Assembly: GCF_009002475.1 (NCBI RefSeq)
Contig: NZ_AP019860.1
Coordinates: 1,178,001 to 1,242,000, forward strand
DNA from: Candidatus Uabimicrobium amorphum
Lineage (GTDB): Bacteria > Planctomycetota > Uabimicrobiia > Uabimicrobiales > Uabimicrobiaceae
Length of the DNA: 64,000 nucleotides
Direction of reading: 5' to 3'
Shown: piece after piece, positions 35,524-44,204 of the stretch
Layout: each line of letters starts with the position of its first letter
Numbering within the stretch: the stretch's first letter is position 1
Made by a program: the position numbers and the translations under genes
Notes under the pieces: model-generated
The model's input: only the letters and a program-made list of their open reading frames with translations
What the model was told of the DNA's origin: nothing
Databases searched by the model: none

Positions 35524-36884
35524 TTTCGTAGCTCCTGTTTTATTTTGGCAACGATGTGTACAGGTGCTTGTATAGAAAATTGCATGTGTTGTTCCGTGGC
35601 TTCGCTATGCAAAATGCGTGTTTTGCCATAAATTAACGACATAACATGGCTTGCTGTGTGCGGAACGCTAATCTCCAATGTTTGCTCTTCACTACGTACT
35701 GCTTGTAAGAGTTTGTCTTTCAGTTGAGTAACTGCCTCGTCGTCTTTACTACTCAGAGTTACGCATTTATGGTCGTACGTTAACGTATTTAACATTTCGA
35801 ATGAGGGCATATTTTGTACGCGATCTGTTTTATTAAACACATAAAAACGAGGTATTTTTTGAGCGTGTAGTTTGTCGATCATTTGATGAACGATTCGTAA
35901 GTGCTCGCACCATTCGTAGTCAGAAAGATCTATAACAACGACCAAGAGCGACGCGTCGCAAATCTCTGCCAATGTCGATTCAAAACTGGGCAATAGACTT
36001 TTGGGTAAACGACGAATGAAACCAACTGTGTCACTGATAATGACATCTCCACCGTGGCGACTCAAAGAGCGCGACGTGGTGTCGAGCGTTTCAAAAGGCA
36101 TATTGCGCGACGACAATTGTTCTCCTACTAGGGCGTTCATTAAGGAAGTTTTACCGGCATTGGTGTAACCAAGAAGAGTTATGCGCTTACTATTATGGCG
36201 CTGTTTGCGATGCTTGCTACCGACGCGTTCAATCTTTTTTTGCGCTTTCTTGAGTTCGGCAAGACGTCCGTCGAGTTTACGCGCCAATAGCTCCGAGGCT
36301 GTTTCTCCCGCGCCACGGCTACCGCTTATTCCTCCGGCTTGCTGATCCATATCCATACCAATACCGCGTATTCGCGGACGTAGGTACTGTAGTTGCGCAA
36401 TTTCGATTTGGATTTTGGCACTACGCGTTTTGGCATGACGCAAAAATACATTGAGGATAATACCTTCACGATCGCAAATAGCAATACCCGACGCATCCTC
36501 TAAGTTACGCATTTGTGAAGGACTTAGTTCGGCATCCACCACCAACATATTCGCACCTAACTCATGTGCACGAGCGGCGATATTTTGTGCAGTACCTTTG
36601 CCAATAAGAGTTTGCGAGTCATGTCTCGCTAAGTAGTAGACCTCTTCACCAACAATGTGACCTCCCTGAGCTTTGACAAGACTAGTGATTTCAGAGAGTT
36701 GGGCTTGTTGTACATTTACGTCGCGCGTGTAGCTTACCGAAAGGACATAGCAAGTGTTTTTGTGTTTTGTACCACTTTGCTTTGTGGTATCTTCGCGCTG
36801 GTTCCAGTAGGCGACAATTTCTTCCCACTTATCATCAGTGGGAACTTCTGTGTGTTCTGCAACGGGTTTTGAATGGAATTTCAT
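35520..36884 (-). CDS. hflX: HflX-type ribosome-associated GTPase
   Basis: The 454-residue protein is full-length for HflX. The N-terminal HflX domain (about 50-200) contains VDAELSPSQMRNLE and IRGIGMDMDQQAGGIS. The GTPase domain follows, with G1 GYTNAGKTS near 236, G3 DTVGFIRRLP near 283 and G4 NKTD near 350. HflX splits stalled or hibernating 70S ribosomes. AAAGGG precedes ATG 36884. It leads a two-gene operon with an ABC-F ATPase. Another small peptide start and an anti-SD sequence lie just upstream (36892-36920). Confidence 0.9.
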   Translation of the reverse strand: MKFHSKPVAEHTEVPTDDKWEEIVAYWNQREDTTKQSGTKHKNTCYVLSVSYTRDVNVQQAQLSEITSLVKAQGGHIVGEEVYYLARHDSQTLIGKGTAQNIAARAHELGANMLVVDAELSPSQMRNLEDASGIAICDREGIILNVFLRHAKTRSAKIQIEIAQLQYLRPRIRGIGMDMDQQAGGISGSRGAGETASELLARKLDGRLAELKKAQKKIERVGSKHRKQRHNSKRITLLGYTNAGKTSLMNALVGEQLSSRNMPFETLDTTSRSLSRHGGDVIISDTVGFIRRLPKSLLPSFESTLAEICDASLLVVVIDLSDYEWCEHLRIVHQMIDKLHAQKIPRFYVFNKTDRVQNMPSFEMLNTLTYDHKCVTLSSKDDEAVTQLKDKLLQAVRSEEQTLEISVPHTASHVMSLIYGKTRILHSEATEQHMQFSIQAPVHIVAKIKQELRK

Positions 36885-36890
36885 CTGGTT

Positions 36891-36920
36891 TCCCTTTAGT
36901 TTTGTGTAGGCATAAAGGGA
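36891..36920 (-). promoter_or_regulatory. Possible SD-sequestering leader with five-codon frame before hflX
   Basis: On the minus strand TCCCTTT (36914-36920) can pair with AAAGGGA (36891-36897), which holds the hflX Shine-Dalgarno. The loop contains the frame ATG CCT ACA CAA AAC, and its stop TAA enters the AAAGGG. A ribosome on this frame would open the stem. The upstream frame has no clear ribosome site, and a 7-bp match can arise by chance. Confidence 0.3.
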
Positions 36921-37162
36921 TTGTGGTCTTTTGGCTACTTACACAGTAGCGGAGAAAAGACGACAAGAGGTAACCTTTATCCTTTCACAAATCATCATAA
37001 AAATAGAATAAAAATGATCGTGAAAGGAATTAGACGAAATTGTAAACGAACATCACAGCTCCTGGATGGGATGGTGTTTTGTGATTTGTAGTAAAGTCAA
37101 ATGTAATTGACACTTTTTAAGTGTAATACATGATGAAAGAAAATGCAAATTTTAGGTCGTAA

Positions 37163-37873
37163 TTATTTCTCGGGAGGCATAATCCCACTTTTGAGAGAGG
37201 TAACGACTTCTTCGGCAGATAGCTCATGAAAAGTATAACGACCGTTCTTGCTATATACTTTGATTGCCGTGGTGCCTGGGTAGTGCCGTCCATCGGGAAC
37301 AGGAATGATCACAACCACCGGTAACTTTTTGTTGGGTATGTAGATGAACTGGTGTTCTGGCCATTTTCTCTGCGTATGTTGAAGATGTTTCCAAGCATCT
37401 TTTTCGTTAGGACTGTGAAGTATACGGCTTGTTGCGAGAGCGAAAGGTATACTGGAAGAGTTGGTCACTTGTAAGCCATCGCGAGATAGCCATGCGGCTT
37501 GGTGGAGAATTCCCATTGCCGCCATGCTTGCGAGAAAGGTGACGATGATCATCCATGTGAAAAGTAGGCAATTTTTCCAGGAGTATTTGCGTTCCGCGTC
37601 GTCGCGTTTACTACCCCATAGTAACATTTGGCGTAGGCCAATGACAAGTCCTATGAACAGTAGGAGACCTTTTGCCATGCCGTAGGAAAAGCCTTGGAAC
37701 TTTGGGGCAATGTGTAGTGGATACGAGATCCACCCGAATAGCATAGCTACAGGGAGTGTTAGTATAGTGGGGCTAAGCATAATTGCTATGAGCATAAATA
37801 AAACAATACTGACGATGATTGTGGGAATACTCGATTTTTTTGCTTTTTTTGTTTGTTTTGCTTCTGCATCCAT
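37163..37873 (-). CDS. Membrane protein of a local three-gene group, member 1
   Basis: The 236-residue protein has a charged cytosolic head, about four membrane spans in the first 130 residues (including IVSIVLFMLIAIMLSPTIL and LLFTWMIIVTFLASMAA) and a soluble C-terminal domain of about 100 residues ending VVTSLKSGIMPPEK. No known family. The gene at 38375 has the same layout and a similar ending (IIASIEKGVILPG), suggesting a paralogue. Repeats at 37894-38336 separate the two. The ribosome site before ATG 37873 is weak. Confidence 0.6.
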   Translation of the reverse strand: MDAEAKQTKKAKKSSIPTIIVSIVLFMLIAIMLSPTILTLPVAMLFGWISYPLHIAPKFQGFSYGMAKGLLLFIGLVIGLRQMLLWGSKRDDAERKYSWKNCLLFTWMIIVTFLASMAAMGILHQAAWLSRDGLQVTNSSSIPFALATSRILHSPNEKDAWKHLQHTQRKWPEHQFIYIPNKKLPVVVIIPVPDGRHYPGTTAIKVYSKNGRYTFHELSAEEVVTSLKSGIMPPEK

Positions 37874-37893
37874 GAGTTTTTTATACTTTCTGT

Positions 37894-38061
37894 TGGGTGG
37901 GTTTTATTGTAGGGATTCGTTTTTCGTATTGGTGCCCTCACCATCGACTTGGGTGGATTTTGTTTTAGGGATTCGTTTTTCGTATTGGTGCCCTCACCAT
38001 CGATTTGGGTGGGTTTTGTTGCCGGGATTCTTTTTCCGTATTGGTGCCCTCACCATCGAAT
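37894..38061. repeat. Three tandem 56-bp repeat units
   Basis: Three direct units start at 37894, 37950 and 38006, each TGGGTGG, then GGGATTC, then GTATTGGTGCCCTCACC. The period is exactly 56 bp with few changes. The unit's last part, ATTGGTGCCCTCACCATC, is also the outer arm of the inverted repeat pair at 38040-38336. Confidence 0.85.
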
Positions 38062-38336
38062 TTAAGGTTTTAGCTTCGCTAAAAGCCTTAATTCTCATGC
38101 CTCTCCCACAGGGAGAGGCGTAACACGTCCTAATTTATTTTATTGTTTTGTATTGTTGCAGCTAAAATTCAGCATCAATTAGAGAAAATCATAACATCAT
38201 CGCTATGTCTCGCAAATCAAGTGAATTTTGTTTTTTACAAAAGAGAAGCATTACACCTCTCCCTGTGGGAGAGGTATGAAAATAGCAGGTTTCAGCGAAG
38301 CTGATACTGCTATTTGATGGTGAGGGCACCAATATG
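38040..38336. repeat. MITE-like inverted repeat pair with covarying hairpins
   Basis: Arms at 38040-38124 and 38251-38336 are reverse complements in their outer and inner parts (ATTGGTGCCCTCACCATC; CCTCTCCC plus GGGAGAGG). Each arm holds two hairpins. In the outer one, the stem AAGG...CTTCG...CCTT in the left arm corresponds to AGCAG...CTTCG...CTGCT in the right arm: sequence differs yet pairing is kept. The inner stem closes with G-C in one arm and A-T in the other. This suggests selection for structure. Confidence 0.75.
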
Positions 38337-38374
38337 AAGACAATACCCTTTACTTAGTAAAAACCACCTCATAT

Positions 38375-39139
38375 CTAATAACGAATTCCCGGTAAAATAA
38401 CTCCCTTTTCGATACTTGCAATAATCTTTTCCAGTGGCATATTTTCGTACAACTCTTGCTGCTGAAATTGTCCTTTGGGCCAATACGCTACCAGTATAAG
38501 GTGCTCTTTTATCTCGTCGTTTTTTATAGGATAACGTATGACAGCGCCTAATGAGTGGTCCCGCGAAATAACGCATATATACTGAAAATTTTCGTAAATA
38601 GAGCGAAACAAGTTTTTTGGTTTATCGCTGTTGTGTAAGGAAAGTTCGCGTAGTTTTTCGTAGATGATTTCCATATAGTCGTCAATTTTTGGGTCTCCAA
38701 GTACGCTCATTCCGTCGATACGCAAGTTATAATCATAGCTGTAAGATAGGTAACCGCTCGTTATGCCGTGTTGTGCGGTCTTTTCTCCAAAAGTAACCAC
38801 ACCTACGCTTGCTGTACCACTTATAAATAGTAGGATAGCTATGGATAGCAAAGCAACGGTCCATTTTTTACGCCATTTTTTTTGCGTGCGGTGTTCGTAG
38901 ATCCACTTGAGTAACGAGTGCCCACCGACTAGAAGTAGTAAAACGGCGATAATCGCTTGAGACAATATATCGATGTTGACGCTGACTTGTGGGGCCACGC
39001 GTTTAAGGAAAACAACCCATCCAAACACGAATTTCAAAATGAGTTCGTCGAACAACACTAGTCCGATGAAAAAAATGACCAATACTACTCTGGCAATTCG
39101 TAATAGTGGATGAAGTTTCTTTTTGTCGTTTTCGGCCAT
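38375..39139 (-). CDS. Membrane protein of a local three-gene group, member 2
   Basis: The 254-residue protein has a Lys-rich head, about three or four spans (VVLVIFFIGLVLFDEL, then AIIAVLLLLVGG, WTVALLSIAILLFISG) and a soluble C-terminal half of about 120 residues ending VILPGIRY. No family is recognised. ATG 39139 has AGAGA at 6 nt; a start at 39151 has none. It is placed directly after 39141-39830 with overlap of no more than the start region, so the two are cotranscribed. Confidence 0.6.
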   Translation of the reverse strand: MAENDKKKLHPLLRIARVVLVIFFIGLVLFDELILKFVFGWVVFLKRVAPQVSVNIDILSQAIIAVLLLLVGGHSLLKWIYEHRTQKKWRKKWTVALLSIAILLFISGTASVGVVTFGEKTAQHGITSGYLSYSYDYNLRIDGMSVLGDPKIDDYMEIIYEKLRELSLHNSDKPKNLFRSIYENFQYICVISRDHSLGAVIRYPIKNDEIKEHLILVAYWPKGQFQQQELYENMPLEKIIASIEKGVILPGIRY

Positions 39140-39140
39140 A

Positions 39141-39830
39141 TTATCTCTCATTGTAACGATCTATTTCGTCTTGGAAACTTGCTTTGATATCACGCGTGCT
39201 CATGAGTTTGATATCACCACTCGATAACATAACATAACGTTTATTTCCGACAAATTCAGGTTCGTACAACAAAATGAGTTGTTTGGATTTATCGAAATAA
39301 ACACCACTGATGTATTTATAGCGTACTTCGCTTTGAGGTAGTTTCCAAAGTTCTTGAGGGATGTCACTGTCAAAGTTATTCAGCGGAAACATATTATTGT
39401 TTTTCTTTGCATAGTCGACAAGCGTTCTGCTGAGTTGCTGCATATGTGCAAGACGATCTTCTGTGGAAAGTTTTTTATCGTTATTTTTTAGTTTGTAGGT
39501 AATGCCCGTTGGCTCCCAGGCTCCTGGGGTCATCAACTCTCGTGCTCCTGAAATCATGGTGAGAATTAAGTTAAATAACATACCCCACAATATCATCATA
39601 CCTAGCGCGCGCATGTAGGTTACTTTAGGTAAATTGGCCATCTCGACAAATACAGAGTTCCACAGATACTTGAAAATCCAGGTACTGACGAGAAAAACAA
39701 AAAGGAAAAATGAGATCGCTTCGATGCGCAAGGAGGTCATGTAACCTATTGTTATAGAAGGCATACCTGCATATATCGGTGACTCTAAAAGGAAAATAGC
39801 GATGCTCAAGAGTAAAAAGCTTTTTCTCAT
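39141..39830 (-). CDS. Membrane protein of a local three-gene group, member 3
   Basis: The 229-residue protein begins with a hydrophobic signal-like span, has about three spans in the first 105 residues and a soluble C-terminal part. That part contains SRTLVDYAKKNNNMFPLNNF, resembling the aligned-helix motif of planctomycete secretion-type proteins in which a growing chain is followed by YAxxNxxxFP. AGGGAG lies before ATG 39830. It is the first gene of the set 39141, 38375, 37163, and its IS-flanked upstream region holds an interrupted palindrome. Confidence 0.6.
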   Translation of the reverse strand: MRKSFLLLSIAIFLLESPIYAGMPSITIGYMTSLRIEAISFFLFVFLVSTWIFKYLWNSVFVEMANLPKVTYMRALGMMILWGMLFNLILTMISGARELMTPGAWEPTGITYKLKNNDKKLSTEDRLAHMQQLSRTLVDYAKKNNNMFPLNNFDSDIPQELWKLPQSEVRYKYISGVYFDKSKQLILLYEPEFVGNKRYVMLSSGDIKLMSTRDIKASFQDEIDRYNER

Positions 39831-39917
39831 AAAAACTCCCTATGAAATAAAAAACCACAAAGATGGACAGAAATGGAAATGACAAACATCGACTGTAAAT
39901 ATTTCTCTGTAATCTCT

Positions 39918-41346
39918 GCAGAAGTTTCCGTAGTAGTCGGATAAGTAGGAGTTACCTAACAGAAGAAAGGGGAGAGTACTGCAACCGTTTTAATTTAAAT
40001 GATTTAGAATCAAGAAAATAATGATCTCGAATATAACGAGAAAGTTTAGTAAGAGTAAATTTAGTATTTTTGATATTCCAACGCAAAGAAGGAGAAAGAG
40101 CAGCAACTTTCAAAGAAAGACGAGCAAAAATAAAACGTAAAGAACTGATGGCAAAAGAAGCATTTTGTGCGACATGATAAGTTCCATGATAAGAAGCAAT
40201 GGCAAGAACATGCTTAAAGTCGCGAAACATGTTTTCGATCTTCCATCTAACAGAATGCTCTTGATGTATAACATTAGAGTTAACATTGGGGTTAGAAGAG
40301 AGAAAAACAGAATATTTAAGCCGACGAGTAAATGGGCAAAAGTAGGGTTTAATTAACAGAGCAATATCGCCGAGAATGTTATGCGATGCATTTAAACGAT
40401 AGTACAAACCGATCGAATGACTATGCTTCGGAGGCTTAGGAATACAACCATTCTTAAGTTCTAAAACATGAGTATCAACAGAATCGATATTAACAACCCA
40501 CGAAGACTTTAATGCTCCATAGAATTCAAGACCAAGTTGCTTTGCTAGTTTCATAACTTCAATGATGGAGTATTCCGAGTCGGTAACCATGCGCACCCCA
40601 TCAAGAGTAAGACCGTTGGCATGTACATAATTATTTAATTCTAAAAGCATCTGTTTTATTTGCACTTTTGGACTTACATGATTAGGGTGCTGTTTCGATG
40701 TAATAAAAGTGGGGGCTAAAGGAAAAATGAATTTATCTTTTCCTACGCATACAGCAAAAAATAACAATTTTTGCGCATGCATGTAGCACCTATCTGTTGG
40801 ATTGTACACGTTAAATGTATATGCCATTTTTCTTCCCCAGCGTTTTATTATCGTGCTGTCTAAAATTAGTCTTATTTTCCAACGACTCTTTGACGATTTC
40901 TCTTTTTTGCTTCTGTATTTTTTTAAGAACGTTACTAATAGCCCAAAGCTTATTTCTTTGATTAGTTGCCACCAATCGACATCTTTGTCTTTCAAAAGAT
41001 CATAATATTTGTTTTTGTTCTTTTGTAACGTTTGTGAAATATCATTAATACTATCAAATTGAAATATTGGATAAAGTATCAGTTCATTTAGAGTTTCTTT
41101 TACTCTCGTACCATATCTTTCTTCCAATTTTTTATACTCTTCACTCTTGTACCACGGATATATTTCTTGTACTCTATCTATCAGGGGAATTCCTGTTTCC
41201 ATTTTTATATCCTTAAAAAGGAAACTAATTTTTGAATTTTTGAATTTTGAATTCCCCTAATTATATTAAATTAAAACAGTTGCATCACTCTCCTTTCTTC
41301 TTTCTTCTGTTAATTCTAATCTTTAGCTAATTACTGAAACTCCTGC
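39918..41346 (-). mobile_element. IS4-superfamily insertion sequence, 1.43 kb
   Basis: The element has imperfect terminal inverted repeats starting GCAGAAGTTTC on the left and GCAGGAGTTTC on the right (reverse complement), which extend inward with further matches (ACAGAAGAAAG, GGAGAGT, TGCAAC). It contains one transposase gene. TCT on both sides is a likely 3-bp target duplication. The transposase is intact, so the element may be active. Confidence 0.75.
39952..41202 (-). CDS. Transposase, IS4 superfamily DDE
   Basis: The 416-residue protein has a DDE core: first Asp in LILDST near residue 115, second in MVTDSEYS near 206, and the Glu in RWKIENMFRDFK near 325. The last block matches the IS4 signature R-x3-E-x6-K, with His instead of Tyr two residues before the Arg. 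It lacks obvious frameshifts or stops. It fills nearly all of the IS between terminal repeats. The family is near IS701/IS4, but assignment by eye is not exact. Confidence 0.85.
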   Translation of the reverse strand: METGIPLIDRVQEIYPWYKSEEYKKLEERYGTRVKETLNELILYPIFQFDSINDISQTLQKNKNKYYDLLKDKDVDWWQLIKEISFGLLVTFLKKYRSKKEKSSKSRWKIRLILDSTIIKRWGRKMAYTFNVYNPTDRCYMHAQKLLFFAVCVGKDKFIFPLAPTFITSKQHPNHVSPKVQIKQMLLELNNYVHANGLTLDGVRMVTDSEYSIIEVMKLAKQLGLEFYGALKSSWVVNIDSVDTHVLELKNGCIPKPPKHSHSIGLYYRLNASHNILGDIALLIKPYFCPFTRRLKYSVFLSSNPNVNSNVIHQEHSVRWKIENMFRDFKHVLAIASYHGTYHVAQNASFAISSLRFIFARLSLKVAALSPSLRWNIKNTKFTLTKLSRYIRDHYFLDSKSFKLKRLQYSPLSSVR

Positions 41347-41414
41347 TCTGTGGTTTTTATTTTTGATAAAAGTTGCGTAGGATTATGTTGCCGTGCTACT
41401 TATATAAATACAAA

Positions 41415-43244
41415 CTACTCGCTTTGTTTACCGAGACGCCATGCAACGACTGTTCCCGTAAACAGATTGCTCACCAAAGTGATGTTGGCTTTAGGAAAAT
41501 AAAAGCACTGTATGACATTTTTGTCTCCCTTGGTGGGATCGTATTTGATGTATGCACCGAGTTTTCGTACGTAGTAATTGGCATTCCACTTTTTACTAGC
41601 GGAAAGATCCTTGACTGTCCACCGTTGCAATTTGTATTGTTCGCGTTCTTTTTTTTCATTGACCGTACTCACCACAACTTTTCTCTTCAATTCGAGAATT
41701 TTACTGTATCCACGAGAACGTTTTTGTTTTTTTATGTATTTTCCTACATAAGGTTTTAACTTCTTATAGACACTTTTTTCTTTGCCGCTAGTGTATAGGT
41801 CACAATACAAGGTGACAATAACAACTCCGCTGTGTAATTGCTGCTCTTTTTGACCATCAGATCCGGCGGTGACGGTTTGCGGAATTTTTAGTGCTTGAAA
41901 AGTTTCATTGTGTACAATTGCCGTGGCCTTGCCTACTTTTTTTCCATACTCTTTATGGATATTGATGTCGAGTTGTGTGCCACTAGGTAGATTTGTTTGG
42001 CCTAAAACATAGATATAACCATTTTTGGCATATATTTTTGGCTTAATGGCAAGTTGTATATTTTTTTCCTGAGGGGTCTTATTCTTCCCCGATGAGGTGT
42101 TTTTTTGAGTTTTTTGTGTATTTGTATTTTGTGTATTTGTACTCTTTGATGTTATGGTGCTATTGGCGAGATTGGTCTGTGGTAATTCTGGTGCGTCGTG
42201 TAAAAAATAAGCAAAAATAAAAAGCAAGGGGACAAGAACGGCAGCAGTGATCGCACCACGAATGTCGTGTTGACGTTTTATGTTTTCTACAATAAAGAAT
42301 TTTCCTTGTAGAGTGGCGATGATCGATAATTTTTCTTCTTTTGACTTCAGATCTGTACCATAAACCAAAATTACTTTGTCGTTTTCCTCTATGTCAATTT
42401 TTTCTTTAACGGAAAAGTGGACTTTTTCTTTGCTTTGAGCTTGGAGTTGCCAGTGATAGTCAATGGAAGAACCGTTTTCTTTGGTGATTTCTCCGATGAG
42501 TGTAAATAGGCTAAAGCGAAAAGGTTCGCGACATACTTCGCATATTTTCTCATAGTGATATTGATTGCTAATAGGTAAAAAACGGTGGGTGGAATGACAA
42601 CGTGGGCACTTACAACGACTTACTTTCTCATTTTCTGCAACCGATTCGTCGAATTGCTGATTCTCACTGAGGTCTTCTTCTTCCGACCAAGCATTGGGAT
42701 TTATATCACTGCGATTGCCCGAGTCCAAATCAATTTGCGAATCTTCGTATATATCCGCTTCTTCATCATCGTACCACGAGTCCTCTTCAAATTCCTCTTC
42801 ATCGGGAATATCTTCAATGTAGCTATCAGGCATTTGCTCTATTTCTGATACTTCATATACATCATAGTCACTTTCCGACATTTCATTTTCCGACATTTCA
42901 CTTTCCGACATTTCATAAACATCGGGCATAACTTCTGGTACTTCGTATACTTTGTTATCTTCTGTTTCGACAACGGAGTCTTCGTAGTAGTCCTCTTCAA
43001 TGTCCTGTACAACAGTTGCTTCGTAGTCGTCACCAATATAGGCTTCATCAGTAAAAGTTTCCGCAGCATCTTCAACTTCTGTGGCGCGGTAACGATCAAC
43101 TACTGTATCTTCGGTAGTTTTGCTTTGGTCGTCTTCAAACCACATGAAGGGATCGTTCATTTCAGTAGGGTATTGACATTTGGGACATTTTTTGGCTTCA
43201 TCGGAATATGCTACGTTACACTTTTTGCAAGTAATAGACGCCAT
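41415..43244 (-). CDS. Membrane protein with two zinc ribbons and an acidic region
   Basis: The 609-residue protein begins with a zinc ribbon (CKKC and CPKC, residues 6-23). A long Glu/Asp/Tyr/Ser-rich stretch (about 30-200) follows, with short repeats such as MSESEMSENEMSESD. A second ribbon (CKCPRC near 210 and CEVC near 234) precedes one membrane span (about 331-350) and a large C-terminal part. That part contains an unassigned domain with Val/Thr-rich strands (from AIKPKIYAKNGYIY). No known family. Its cytosolic zinc domains and acidic tether suggest a docking role. AAGGATAAA precedes ATG 43244. Confidence 0.65.
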   Translation of the reverse strand: MASITCKKCNVAYSDEAKKCPKCQYPTEMNDPFMWFEDDQSKTTEDTVVDRYRATEVEDAAETFTDEAYIGDDYEATVVQDIEEDYYEDSVVETEDNKVYEVPEVMPDVYEMSESEMSENEMSESDYDVYEVSEIEQMPDSYIEDIPDEEEFEEDSWYDDEEADIYEDSQIDLDSGNRSDINPNAWSEEEDLSENQQFDESVAENEKVSRCKCPRCHSTHRFLPISNQYHYEKICEVCREPFRFSLFTLIGEITKENGSSIDYHWQLQAQSKEKVHFSVKEKIDIEENDKVILVYGTDLKSKEEKLSIIATLQGKFFIVENIKRQHDIRGAITAAVLVPLLFIFAYFLHDAPELPQTNLANSTITSKSTNTQNTNTQKTQKNTSSGKNKTPQEKNIQLAIKPKIYAKNGYIYVLGQTNLPSGTQLDINIHKEYGKKVGKATAIVHNETFQALKIPQTVTAGSDGQKEQQLHSGVVIVTLYCDLYTSGKEKSVYKKLKPYVGKYIKKQKRSRGYSKILELKRKVVVSTVNEKKEREQYKLQRWTVKDLSASKKWNANYYVRKLGAYIKYDPTKGDKNVIQCFYFPKANITLVSNLFTGTVVAWRLGKQSE

Positions 43245-43330
43245 ATGTTTTTATCCTTCTTTACAGCAGAAGTAGCTAGAAAGTGTGGGAAAGTTCCCAC
43301 AAAATGCGCGGGAACTTAGATAAATTATAA

Positions 43331-44125
43331 CTATTTTTTCTTTAATTTCGCATATACGCGTTCGTTTTTTGAGCCTTCTTTAGGCAAATACGATTTTTTC
43401 CAGTAATGCTTCGCCTTCTTGACTTTTTGGGCATTACTTTTGATCGACTTGTAACCTTTAGGTAGTCTTAAGGAAAGTTGTGCGAAAGACTCTTCGAATG
43501 CTTGGGTCAGGCCAGGTGCTACACCTTCCATCATACGCAATTGGTCGCGTGGGTATGGTTGTCCTTCACCTTCTTGTTGTTGAACGATGAGATAGTCACC
43601 TTTTCTTTCGATGTCGAGTTTGAACTCCAAACCTTGTTTTCCACCCATTCCGCCTGGTATCCTTCCGGCACCGCCACCCATTTGTGCAATGTATTTTTTG
43701 GCGAGTTCTGTTGCGGAAATATCGAGGTCATTCATTTTTACTAGGGCTTCGACACTGTTGAATTCAAATTTCATATCGACAACCATCGTCTCCCCTTGTA
43801 CACGGTTTTTCATTTCAACGAGCTGGACGCCTTCGGGAAGTGCCTTCATGATATTTTGTTTTTCTTGATCGAGCTTGGCTTGCTTTGACTGTAGCATAAA
43901 AATTTGCTTAAACTGCTCTGGGGTTGCTCCCCTTAGTTTACGTTTGTCTGCTTTCTCCAAGTAACTATAAGCAAAACCAGCGATCTTTGCTAAATCTATT
44001 TTCGTTCTTATCGCATAAGTTCCGGAAAGATCAGCGTTAAATTTGAGAGAATAAAATTGCTTTAAACATCCTGTAAGTAAGATAGAAAGTAAAACAATGA
44101 GGCAGATTGAAAATTTGCGGAACAT
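43331..44125 (-). CDS. Lipoprotein of unknown function
   Basis: The 264-residue protein has a lipoprotein signal ending LLTGC (Cys near 20). The start ATG 44125 has GAGGAG at 5 nt; a longer frame from 44215 would bury the signal and overlap the gene upstream. The mature part is rich in Lys, Glu and Gln with helices (KADKRKLRGATPEQFKQIF) and a Gly-rich loop GGGAGRIPGGMGGKQG. No family is recognised. It follows another lipoprotein gene on the same strand. Confidence 0.65.
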   Translation of the reverse strand: MFRKFSICLIVLLSILLTGCLKQFYSLKFNADLSGTYAIRTKIDLAKIAGFAYSYLEKADKRKLRGATPEQFKQIFMLQSKQAKLDQEKQNIMKALPEGVQLVEMKNRVQGETMVVDMKFEFNSVEALVKMNDLDISATELAKKYIAQMGGGAGRIPGGMGGKQGLEFKLDIERKGDYLIVQQQEGEGQPYPRDQLRMMEGVAPGLTQAFEESFAQLSLRLPKGYKSIKSNAQKVKKAKHYWKKSYLPKEGSKNERVYAKLKKK

Positions 44126-44204
44126 AAATTCTCCTCTAGAATTTCGTAATGGTCGTTTGAGCGGGAAATTTTGGACATTCATTAGAATGTCCAAAATAAC
44201 AAGA

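Larger units (their letters stand above)
39849..41359. repeat. Palindromic dispersed repeat split by an IS element
   Basis: Left arm AAAAACCACAAAGATGGACA (from 39850) and right arm TTTCTCTGTAATCTCT (39902-39917) continued after the IS by GTGGTTTTTA (41350-41359) are complementary once the IS and a 3-bp TCT duplication are removed. The rebuilt repeat would be 80 bp. It resembles known dispersed sequences of this type by eye only. Confidence 0.65.

Noticed and set aside
37894-38061. CRISPR-like array
   Set aside because: The 56-bp units are contiguous with no unique spacers, and there are no cas genes.
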